DNA from: Oscarella lobularis
Lineage: Eukaryota > Porifera > Homoscleromorpha > Homosclerophorida > Oscarellidae
Direction: 5' to 3'
NCBI RefSeq assembly: GCF_947507565.1
Contig: NC_089175.1
Coordinates: 1,787,733-1,851,732 of the forward strand
DNA: 64,000 bases
This document shows, one piece after another, positions 46,101 through 55,813 of the stretch (the first letter of the stretch is position 1; every line of letters begins with the position of its first letter). The notes below the pieces were generated by a model. The model was not told the DNA's origin, did not search any database, and saw only the letters and a list, made by a program, of their open reading frames with translations. The position numbers were made by a program, and so were the translations under genes.

Positions 46101-49100
46101 TTCAGAAGAAGGGCTTGCGCAGTGTCTCTCCGACGGTGTATTTCGTCGTACATCTGGCAATTGTAGTCACTCCGATGATGTGTATATATCGTGCGAGGGT
46201 AAAATATGTGGTATAATTATGCCGTCGCGTATAGTTCGATGTGAATTCTTTTAGATGGTCGATGTTTGGAACTCTATGTGTATTTGTCTTCTGCAGAAGT
46301 TTCCGGGAACGCTGATACAACGAATGTGATTTTTTCATGCAAGAGTGGATACAAGCTGACTGGTCCAATGAGAGTTTCGTGTTTAGAAAACAGCACGTGG
46401 TCTGATGATACACCAGAGTGCATTCCAGGTGAGCAGATTTTATACCATGCACTACTTCCTCCGTCGCGAGAGTATTTGCACTATACGTCACGGTACTTAG
46501 CCATTCGCATGTGAGACTTCATTAATGCCCGGCTCTAGTAGAACGGAGGAAATTAATGCTTTTAATTAATGCAGCCTTTAGCTTGCCCTGACATGTTTGG
46601 GTTGTGGAATTTGACTTTGACGGTCTCGTCGGAGACTCAAAAAGACGAAGAAAACTTTTCTACTACGAAAGTGAACTTTGCATGCGACAACGGTTATATA
46701 CTGACTGGTCCTTCGAGCATTTGGTGTTTGGAAAGCAGCCAATGGTCTGAAGATGCACCACGGTGCGTTCCAGGTGAGTCGTTTGAAATATCCTTGCATG
46801 TATGATTATAGTTATCTCATCCTCTCATATTAAAAGTCCTGCGGAAAGCGCGGAACTCATACAGTAGCTGAGACTGCACGTCTTGTGTACGTTCCTTAGA
46901 TACTACAAGCATCGTTTTGTAAAGCCCTATAACCATGGCATAATGTTACTATACATGCTAAGTCAAAAATTTAATTAAGTAGGTTTTATATACTTTACCT
47001 CGTTAAATTGCTTCCAGTCTAATTATTTGCTTTTACAGTCTCCCTAGCTATTCCGATTCTCACACTCTTGCTCTTCCTTATTGTTTCCGGACTCACCATC
47101 AGATTTACCAACAATTTCAAATTCATATTCTCTCTTCGCGGTATTTACTACCTCCTACTAACAGCAAGCTCTTTTCTGTTTGCTATACTTATTGCTACTT
47201 ATTTTGGGCCCTACTCCACACCCTTGGTGGTAGAGGCCGTTGTTAATGCGGATACCGTTTTGTGCCTTTCGCCGTTTTTCACTCAAACTCTATTTCATCT
47301 CATCGGCAACTCGATTAACAGACAAGCAAGAAAGTTTATGTTTATCGCTTTTATCGTAATTGTTGAGATCGTGATCGGGGTTTTGTCTTCATTCATTTTT
47401 TCCGACTCAGATTGCAGCGAAGGTGACACATTTTCTTCAATCGTCTTGTCATATTGGCTAAACGGCGCACTGGCAATGGGAAGCGGACTCGTTATTTGGA
47501 TAACGTATTTCAAGGAATATAAACATCGGCCAAAATGCCAATCTTTTCTCGAATGTTTGACACTAACATTTCTTGCGGCGCTTTATCTTTCAGCCTTGGT
47601 GACTGTTACTTTTGAACACGACTGCAAGATACAGCATCATTTTATGATAGTTCTTGCTACGTTTCCGGCTCTACTGACACTTCATGTACTTACGTTTAAA
47701 CTCATTAAAGATGTGTTTGCTAAGAAGTACACATCAGGTAAAGTTGCCCACTAAATCCGTTTATTTTGTTGAGATTAGTTTTGTTTAGGAACAAATTTAC
47801 CTATAGAACTCTCTTTTCGCAGCGCTTCTGGAAGTAGCCTAAAAAATAATGCCGCCGAAGTTGACCAAGTAGTCTACTGGGACGAGGACATAGTACAACA
47901 AATCAGTGCAGTCATCATATCGCCTTCCCGAATTCAGAAGGAGGCTTGGATTGGCCGAGGTACGATACGTAATAAATATTTGAGTAATAACAACACGGAT
48001 CTCTCTCTCTCACATAAAGGAAACTTTGGAGCGGTGTTCAAAGGTACAATGAACAATGCAGTAGTTGCAATGAAGTCAGTATTAGGTACTCTCTTATATA
48101 TCATTTCTTGCTTTCCATTTTGACTTGAAGTTTGCGTAGATGAAATGAATCGCAGAGAAGTAAATGATTTTGTTCGCGAAGGCCTTCGAATGCGCCAATT
48201 CGACCATCCAAACGTGATTAAGCTATTAGGCATATGCTGGTCCGACAATCCGTCGAATCCCTATCATCGGTCTCCTCTTATCATTCTGCCCTATATGGAA
48301 CTTGGCGATCTCAAAATGTACCTTCGAAAATGCCGACCTGGAGAGCCAGCCGCATCTGTTCAGGACAAAATCCCCTTACAGGTATAAAGATCGAAATTGT
48401 AATCACTGTTGCTCGACGAAACGTTCTTTTTTAATTAAAGGGGAAGATTGGTTTGATACAGCTGGTCAAGTTTTCGCTGCAGATTGCTAGCGGAATGGAA
48501 TACATATCTAATAAAGGAGTAGTTCATCGAGATTTGGCCGCAAGAAATTGCATGTAAGAAAGGAATGTTCACTCATCATAATTCATTTTAATTGAAAGGG
48601 TGAGCTGGAGTTTGGAAGTCAAAGTCGGCGACTTCGGCTTATCAAAAGTATTGGCAGCAGGCAAAGACTATTACCGAGCGAGTGAAGGAGGAGCGCTTCC
48701 TATTCGATGGATGTCACCCGAATGTCTTCTTGACTTTGTTTTCACACCGAAATCCGACGTGGTAATCGGGAACTTGAAATTTATTCTCATTGAATATTCC
48801 TGTCTTTAGTGGTCGTTTGGAATTACTGTTTGGGAAGTGATGACACTTGGAATGGTGCCCTATCCAGGTACATCTAACCAGGAAGTGATCTCGTTTGTCA
48901 AGTCTGGTCAACGCCTAGCAAAGCCAGAGGAGTGTCCTTTGGAAGTGTAGGAGTATTTGTCTTTTGAAATTCTTGTATTGATTTTCCTTTCAGATACAAT
49001 ATGATGCTTTCATGTTGGTCAGTCAAGCCCGAAAATCGTCTGTCTTTCACGAAAATCGTTGATTTTCTTGAGGATTACCTGACGGAGAAGATGAATTACT

Positions 49101-49165
49101 TCAATGTGAACTCAGACGAGGATGACCCTTACGCATTGGAGCCTGGCTGCCAAAGAAAGTTGTGA
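40147..49165 (+). CDS. CCP/SRCR/FN2 receptor with seven-transmembrane region and tyrosine kinase
   Basis: Ectodomain exons, all phase 1-1: CCP 40147-40323; SRCR 40580-40897; CCP 40954-41127; FN2 41334-41513 and 41576-41761; SRCR 42839-43138 and 43188-43505; CCP 43562-43735; SRCR 44347-44643 and 44693-45010; CCP 45067-45228; FN2 45650-45829; SRCR 45881-46198; CCP 46255-46428 and 46582-46773. Exon 47039-47737 encodes seven hydrophobic helices. There is a Cys at the top of helix 3 and one in the loop after helix 4, as in GPCRs. Juxtamembrane exon 47789-47959 leads to kinase exons 48020-48085, 48140-48381, 48441-48553, 48599-48761, 48810-48946, 48994-49165. The kinase keeps [26 protein letters not shown] and IRWMSPE, so it should be an active tyrosine kinase. 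Junction phases join 7TM and kinase in frame. The 5' end is unresolved. Confidence 0.8.
40384..40485. mobile_element. GC-rich foldback element in a receptor intron
   Basis: A 102-bp palindromic unit with perfect 22-bp inverted ends starting TAGCCTCGGAGACCCAGACC. The centre has three tandem GGCGAGGCGC-type units. It can form a long hairpin. It sits in the intron between the first CCP and SRCR exons and looks like a small foldback MITE. Confidence 0.75.
41762..42838. repeat. Long receptor intron carrying foldback repeats
   Basis: At about 1.1 kb this intron is some twenty times longer than the others. 41956-42020 pairs GTCATCCGTAAT with ATTACGGACGAC around an inner TCTCGCTA/TAGCGAGA stem. 42031-42046 (AGCTCCTATAGAAGCT) is the exact complement of 42063-42078. 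42277-42292 carries ACGGATACTAGTATCC. The rest (42330-42660) is GC-rich and has no convincing gene. Confidence 0.65.
43736..44346. repeat. Second copy of the intron foldbacks
   Basis: The intron between CCP3 and SRCR4 repeats the 41.93-42.08 kb foldbacks, including GTCATCCGTAAT with ATTACGGACGAC (about 44109-44170) and AGCTCCTATAGAAGCT with its complement (44180-44226). It also repeats the 42.7-kb sequence just before SRCR2. It was duplicated with the SRCR-SRCR-CCP module. Confidence 0.7.
45421..45587 (+). pseudogene. Broken FN2 exon inside the receptor gene
   Basis: The sequence corresponds to the intact FN2 exon at 41334-41513 ([10 protein letters not shown]...). It has lost about a dozen bases after the CVFP codons, which moves the frame into a TAG. 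It retains splice-like borders and must be skipped for the receptor frame to survive, since the flanking exons are both phase 1. Confidence 0.7.
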
Positions 49166-49670
49166 GGCCAATGATTATGTTACACAAGCGGAAGAGGTCG
49201 TTTGAATGTGAGTGAGAAGAATCGTAATTTTGTTCGTTTGTTTGTGTGTTTGTAGACTCGTTTGTTTGCTCGTTACTAGCGTAGAAAAAATTGCAAAAAA
49301 TTGGACTTCGCCCTAGCCTCGTATGCCAGGCCTAGATAAATCATAGATGTATGGATAAATCAAGGGCTCTGGCCAGGCTCCTATACGTCTACCCCGGATT
49401 AACATCATGCGAAGTGTATTATGCACTCGTACGAAGATTCTAAAGCAAGTTGATTGGGTGCTTGCTCTTCAAGCACCGTCTTGTGAGGCAGAGAGCGGTG
49501 ATTCAGTCTCGGGGCCTCTTTTCGTACTGAACAGTGATTTCGTACACGCGACGACGGCCGTAACTAACTGAAGCCAGAGGGTGATCCCTAAATTCACTAC
49601 TGCAAATTGCTGATGAACGAGTTTATTCGGACAGGGTACAGTACTCAGCGACCGAACGTGCTAGCTATAG
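49166..49670. other. 3' flank of the receptor gene, duplicated elsewhere
   Basis: No gene seen. The segment from the last kinase exon through about 49600 recurs at 55037-55590 with small indels, including shared GTTCGTTTG, CTTCAAGCACCGTCTTGTGAGG-like and GTGATTCAGTC blocks. Confidence 0.65.
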
Positions 49671-49679
49671 ACCACGAAA

Positions 49680-50193
49680 AGCGGCCTAATATCCGTGGCT
49701 AGACGCGGTTTTACATTTGACGGCGGCGTCTTGATAATGATCGCACGTCTCTTTGTTGCGTACCCGGCGTGGCCGCACTTGTCGACCGACTTCTCCCTGA
49801 ATGAACTTGGTCGATCCACACAATTCCAGATCGAACCGGGCCAGTAGGAAATGACTGTCGTTTCCGCGCCGAAACCAAAGCCCAGTTGGCGACACACGAC
49901 GTTGCCGTTGGAGTTTCCCAAACAGCCGACCGCACACCGTTCCCCAGACTCCGTGTGGTAGACTTCAACTCGGCCTCCGACGAGACGAACGCTGAAGGGG
50001 AAAATGAAAGCGTTTTACGTTTGTTCTCCGTCAATATCAAAGGCTTACCTTTTTTCCTTTCTGTAGCTGGTGTTGCCCGGAACGTTCTTGGCTGCACGGT
50101 GAAAGATACAGCATCTTCACCGAGCAGACAATGGAGCTCGCAAGAAGGAAACGAAGACCGAACATCATTACTAAAGGAAGGGATCACGTGCAT
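49680..50193 (-). pseudogene. Chimeric relic: GH3 signal-peptide exon joined to a decayed SRCR exon
   Basis: On the minus strand 50193-50080 repeats the GH3 gene's upstream sequence and first codons ([16 protein letters not shown]). It then diverges after about 25 codons. A plausible donor near 50050 and an acceptor near 49996 lead into an SRCR exon: VRLVGGRVEVYH, then VVCRQLGFG. This matches the third SRCR of the VWA-tyrosinase genes but has several small frameshifts and deletions that remove conserved Cys positions. It is probably not functional. Confidence 0.65.
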
Positions 50194-50239
50194 GGAGACT
50201 AAGCTCAGTCGACTGCTGTGGTAATACAGGGAAAGCTGA

Positions 50240-51090
50240 ATTCAACACCGTGTTGGTTACGAGAAGAACTGCTTAAACTTTCGACTCACGACGCTTTGAA
50301 CACGTTATCTCTGAGTATCAGTATTGGATAGCGTAGAAGCACAAGAAACTGTCAAGTAAGAACGCAGTAGTTGTCCTGTGTCCGTCATTTTGCTGTATCT
50401 CGCAAGATGGCGTGAATTAACCCAGGTGCCGTCAACTGACGCGCAGAATAACAGTGACGATAACCTTCAGATATCTGCTAGGTCCTATTTCTCTCGACAA
50501 CCTCGCGACGACAAGAGTTGCCCATTGAGTTGTAATATTCACTATTAGCCTACGTTTTCTTAGATGCTTCAAGTACATACCGGTACCTCTCTTTTGCAGA
50601 AAAACGAAACAAAGCATGTCGTCTTCATCTCTCATTGAACGTAAATCGCAAATCGTTGTCGCTTCATCACTTGAGTGGATCAAGTGCAAGTGCAAGGAGA
50701 CAGACGTCTTTGCAACCGAGGCCTAATCTAGTAGTCATCTGTTTAAAGGCATGTGAGAATCTGACAGCGTGCTTGGCTTTCCACTCATCAGCTTTAGGGA
50801 AGGCTGAAGACCGAAGTACGTCTTGTGAACTCAGCAGCAACGTTTGGCGTTGCCAACAGAGAGCATCGCAGCAACTGCTAGTAAGAACGTCATAGTAGTA
50901 CAATACCCCCGCCTGTTCACTTCGCCCAAGTTTGAATTTATAATGCTTTTTGGCGGCAGGTCTTCACGTACGCCTGTGACAGAATTTCTTGGTTAAGGCT
51001 TTTATTATGAAACTTATGAAAAGCCTACAGTACAAACGCTAAACAAGACTAAACGATTTGATCGGGCAGGGTACCACCTCAGCGATCCCA
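50240..51090. other. Spacer, nothing identified
   Basis: I found no frame with recognisable protein features, no tandem repeat and no clear inverted repeat in this stretch. Confidence 0.5.
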
Positions 51091-51099
51091 GCGACGAGA

Positions 51100-51330
51100 T
51101 TGTACTAGAAGCGGTTTTGCATTTGACGACGGCGTTGTATGGTGATCGCACGTCGGTTTTCCGTACCCGCGGCGTGGCGGCGTGGCGGCGCGACGTCTCA
51201 TTGACAACGCACTAAATTCCATCGTGCCGCACGATGTCAGAACCGGATCCGTAGAACGTCAATCGAGTGCACGTCGTTTCCGCTCCGAGACCGAAGCTTG
51301 TTGGCTGGTGTGCTACTGACTCTCTTCTGA
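51100..51330 (-). pseudogene. SRCR exon relic
   Basis: On the minus strand a decayed version of the last SRCR exon is recognisable by its CGTCAAATGCAAAACCGC-type end and by Cys codons near TGTCAATGAGACG. Deletions disrupt the frame. A shorter remnant of the same block occurs at 55610-55690, next to the same ATACAACATGAAAGGCGAAA-like flank. Confidence 0.55.
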
Positions 51331-51441
51331 TACAACATGAAAGGCGAAAGGAAACACAGAAATGTCGTGCATGCAACTACAAGATAACTCAACTCACTAG
51401 CTAATTGCTAATAAGCGAGTTCATTCGGGCAGGGAGCGACT

Positions 51442-54440
51442 TCAGCGAATCGCCGTTTTGCATTTGACGGCGGCGTCTTCATAATGATTGCACGTATTTG
51501 CTCCGTACTCGGAGTGGCGGCACTTGTCGAGCGACTGCTCATTTCCAACGCACTGAACTTGATCGAGCCACACAATGCCAGAACCGGGTCCGTAGGAAAC
51601 GGCGGTCGTTTCCGCGCCGAGACCAAAGCCCAGTTGGCGACACACGACGTCGCCGTCGGATTTTTCCCACGATCGACCGCACACCGTTCCCCAGACTCCG
51701 CAGTGGTACACTTCGACTCGGCCTTCACTTTTTCCTGAACCTCCGACGAGACGAACAGCTGAAGGAAAAAAATGTAAGTGTAAGCGTTTTACGTTAGTTC
51801 TCCGGCGATATCAAAAGCTTACTTTTTTGACAAGATACGTAGAATCGATCTGAAGGGTTTGTGCAATAGGAACGTCCCCACTGAACGCCCGTGGAGCAAT
51901 CTATTTCCTTTTTGTAGCTGGTAAGACAAGATGGATTCGCTGCTTGCAAAGGCTGCAATGGGGAGCCGGATCTTCGGTAGCTGCGCGGGAAAGACGGACC
52001 ATAACCGGCGGCTTCGCACGCCGTTGAGCGCTGACGATTTCCCCACGAATTCGCGCCGCACACGACACCCCATGTTTTTTGAGTTGGATTGTACACCTGA
52101 AGATAGCCGTTGGAACGGCCACTGGTTGACAATCGGACGCCTAAGGTGAAAAATTGTAAAATGTTTTTTGGATTAATATTGCCTTCTAACTCACCGGGAC
52201 TGCACTGAACTTGGGCGTACGCGTAGTTGGAGCAATAGCCGTTTCGGCGAAATGAACGGGCCCAGTTGTTATAAGAAAATGACTGAACCGGAGTCACTTT
52301 ACTGTACGAGCAGTCTTGAAGAAGACTTTCTGTTCCTCGGCAGTGAAAGTTCGTCAGCAGATTACTGCTGTATTGGTACTTATACTTGGGAGAATCTACG
52401 GCTTTTCCTCCTGAATATCCGAGTTGTCTACAAACGACGGCAGCGTTTGTGTCACTCCATCCGGCGTCGCAGATCGAATACCAAGCGCCGTCGGTGAGCA
52501 CTTCGATTCGGCCTTCAAATTCATTTGGACCAGACGCGAAACGAACTCCCGGCGTCGCTCGTCGACGAACGCATTCTGTCATTTGAGCCGGGGAAAGAAG
52601 ATCGCTGAGAAAGAAACATTGGATATCGTTCGCTTCCGTTTGAAGATCTTGACTTGACGACAGGTTGCGGCGAAGTGCGGAAACGGTGGCTGACGGAAGA
52701 AGGCTTTTCCTTTCGTCGTACGTGTAACCAAGAGCGGTAACTTTGAGCAAATTGATTGGGCGATTCCAGGTCGATTGGGGCAAGAGCTGAGTCGTTGTTT
52801 CGGGATAGGTGAGACTCAGATGATTCATAGTTGAGTTCAAGGTGTACCCATCTCCTGATGATGGATAGTTGTTTGGCCCGTCACCGTGTCTCTTTTGCCA
52901 ATCGTACCAGAGACGATCAATAAAGCTGTGGTGCTATGAAAGAACTCTTATAAAAGAAATTTGGTTGTTGATGGACTGAATCTTACGAAGTAAAAGACTG
53001 GATCAAGTGGCGATAAGGGTGATCTCATATCTGATTTACCAAACTTCGAATGAAGACTATTGTGTCTGTTGCCGCCACTTTCTGTTTTCTTTCTAAATTC
53101 ATCGTACGAGCTGAGGTTTTGATCTTCGTCAAGCTGCGACTGAGACTCTTGAGCTTCATAGAAATCCCCCATGTTTCGGGTTATGCATTGTGACGGATCT
53201 GAATGCCATTCGGATGTGTTGAAGTAACCTGTGTTAACGCAGTTGTCAGGTGGGTCGCCGTTTTGTGCTCCACCGAGAGGTTTCCAGATTTTTGACTCGT
53301 TGATCTTTTCTCCCGCCCAATTCCAGTAAGGAAGGCGAAGAGCATCATCGTTGCGAGCAATTTGTATAGCTCTTTCTAACATAGTCAGAAATGCGCGGTG
53401 CCAAGGAAAAAAGCCAGGATTACTAAGAAAACGAGACGCTTTAGTCATGAAAACGGGGCTAATTTCCTGTGTACCCGTGCGCGCCTGTTCTGAAAGCTGC
53501 ACAATGAAGGGCAGCTAATTCGTTAATAGCACCGTTCTTTTTCAGGATTTTGAATCCTTCAATTATTGACATCCAGTCGTCAGGTCGGTTGTTTGCCATG
53601 TCAATCAAATTGCACCGAACCTCTACGAGAGAAGACATTGCTAAATTTACGCCACATGCAGTCAAATGTCGCGAACTTACTGGATCCGAACTCTTGAGCA
53701 ATGTTCCTCATATCGTTGAAATCGTCGACAGCGAGAACGTATTCTCTGTCACCATTCTTTGGCGTGGCTATATTGATCAACTCTCGCTGATCGGAGGCAA
53801 ATCGAAAATTTGCCGGTCCCATGACAAAAACTGTTGCCTTGTCGCTTTCCTTCAGCACGTCAGCGGCTGTCTCGGGATTCCCGCCTTCAGTCGAGCCTCC
53901 GTTGGTTACAACAAAAACTACTTTATCGGCTCCAGATCGAGCTCCTTTGCTGGCATCATTAATTAGTGAGTGAGCTAAGGTGAGAGCTCCTTTTATGTTC
54001 CTCGATTCACCTCCGATGTACGGAATTGAATCGACGGCCGATTTGAGGTTTGCTCGAGGTGTAGAGTAAACTGAGATGTCGTCAAAATCGAATTCAATTG
54101 TTGTTTGACTGGACGTCGAGAATGTGATGACAGCAACCCTGACGGAGCAGCGGCATCCTATGGTCAACGCGTGATCTATCGTAAGAGCGACGAAGGACTT
54201 CTGCTTCGAGAAGTCGTCTCTTGAAATGCTGCCAGAGTTGTCCATGACGAAAAGGAGATCAACGTTCGTCACGCCGTCGCTTTCCGTTAGTTCGTCACTG
54301 AAGGAATTCGAGTGTGCGGCGAAAATGGAGAAGAAGGCGTTTCTTAGTTTCGCTGCATTTTTCGAAGAGGCTTGGGAATTTGACACTGAGCAGCACGCAC
54401 AGGTGCACAGGAGAATGATAAAACACCGAAGTTTTGTCAT
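51442..54440 (-). CDS. T1: secreted VWA-tyrosinase-SRCRx3 protein
   Basis: Six exons on the minus strand: 54440-53681, 53622-53475, 53422-52987, 52933-52195, 52140-51823, 51758-51442; about 900 aa. The order is signal peptide (CFIILLCTCACC); VWA domain with MIDAS motif DNSGSIS; then tyrosinase. Copper site A spans LHCAAFRTGAHG across a 52-bp intron to FFPWHRAFLTMLE; site B has RHNSLH and FYFHHSFIDRLWYDW. Then follow an SRCR (GRIEVLTDGAWYSICD), a divergent SRCR (WGVVCGANSWGN) and a canonical SRCR (VVCRQLGFGLGAETT). Family knowledge: tyrosinases oxidise phenols, while VWA and SRCR bind matrix or microbes. An extracellular phenoloxidase that cross-links or defends surfaces is inferred. Confidence 0.85.
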
Positions 54441-55036
54441 TGAACTCGAGGGAGGGTATGATGTGAAATTGGCACGACTTTGTATATGACCACTCTGGCC
54501 TTTAGATCATCCTGCGTTGGAGTGACGATACTCTAAGGAGCAGATAACAACAGCTTCTAAGAATCTGGTTTTCTAGACGTCCTTTTTCCGATAATATGGT
54601 ATACAAATAGGATATAGGACATTAGGGTGTGTAGGACGTAGTGCGTACATATAGGATATTACGGTGTGTAGGATTACCTTTCTTAGTGGGAGAATACGCG
54701 TAACGCATCCTCAGGAAGATCCAAATAGAAAATTCTAACCCTATTCGGTGTTGACGTTATAGATTTTGCTGGTTGAAAAGGAAACGGACAGACTCTGACC
54801 GCCTTCACAAGGTGAAGATCTGATAGGAATTTGGCGAATGCTTGGCGCGTCTAAGGTTCTAAATTGTATATACTAGTGCCGCAGACGAATCTATACATCG
54901 TCGACGTTTGACGTGATGGAACCAACATAACTGAAGCGACGGAAATTGAATAGGCAAGTCATACAGTACTGTAAATCCTCGCTTATCTGGACACCCGTGT
55001 ACAAAAAGACCCACTCATCCATCCACCCACCCACAG
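54441..55036. repeat. Spacer with GGACATTAGGGTGTGTAGG repeats
   Basis: 54590-54680 holds GATATAGGACATTAGGGTGT followed by a related GATATTACGGTGTGTAGGAT unit. The same pair occurs two or three times at 58960-59190. The segment 54730-55000 recurs at 59360-59600. No gene was found. Confidence 0.65.
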
Positions 55037-55600
55037 TAGGAAGGTTGATTTTCTTGAGGATTATCTGACAAAGAAGAGGAATTATTTCCATGTGAATTCA
55101 GACGAGGATGACCCGTACGTGCATTGGAGACTGGCTGCCAAAGGAAGTTGCGAGGCCATGCAAGCGGAAGAGGTTGTTTGAATATGAGTGAGAAGAATCG
55201 TGATTTTGTTCGTTTGTTTTGTAGATTTTATTTGTTGTTTTTAGATTTTGTTTGTTGTTTGTAGAGTCGTTTATTTGCTCGTTACTAGCGTAAAAAATTC
55301 GGCTCCGCCCTACGCATTCTACATGTACCCCGGATTAACGAAGAGAAGTGTATTATGCGTACAGTACGAGGATTCTAAAGCAAGTTGATGGGCTTTCTAT
55401 GCGTGCTTGATCTTCAAACACCGTCTTGTGAGGCAGACAGCGGTGATTCAGTCGCGGGGCCTCTTTTCGTACAGAACAGTAATTTCGTTGACGCCGTAAC
55501 TAAAAAAATTCGTACACGCCGTAACTAAAATGAAGCCAAAAGTTGACCCCTAAATTCACTACTGCTAATTGCTGATGAATGAGTTTATGCGGACAGGGTG
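55037..55600 (+). pseudogene. Duplicated last exon and 3' flank of the receptor kinase
   Basis: GTTGATTTTCTTGAGGATTA onward repeats the final kinase exon ([17 protein letters not shown]) and about 400 bp of its 3' flank from 49060-49600. The upstream kinase is absent, so this is a truncated fragment carried between the tyrosinase copies. Confidence 0.8.
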
Positions 55601-55813
55601 TAGACCTGACGTACGTTCGCCGTAGAACGTCGATCGAGTGTACGTCGTTTCCGCTCCGAGACCGAAGCTCGTTGGCTGGTGTGCTACTGACTCTCTTCTG
55701 ATACAACATCAAAGGTGAAAGGAAACACAGAAATGTCCTGCATGCAACTACAAGGTGACTCAACTCAACTAGCTAATTGCTGATAAGCGAGTTCATTTGG
55801 GCAGGGAGCGACT

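Noticed and set aside
49886-50224. Plus-strand 112-codon frame over the SRCR relic
   Set aside because: It is antisense to the decayed SRCR exon and the GH3 signal exon; no independent features.
53400-53640. Apparent frameshift between the first and third copper-A histidines in T1 and T2
   Set aside because: A 52-bp (T1), 53-bp (T2) or 48-bp (T3) GT-AG intron from GTAC to TTTTCTTAG restores the frame in all three copies. T3 happens to read through it as an open frame.
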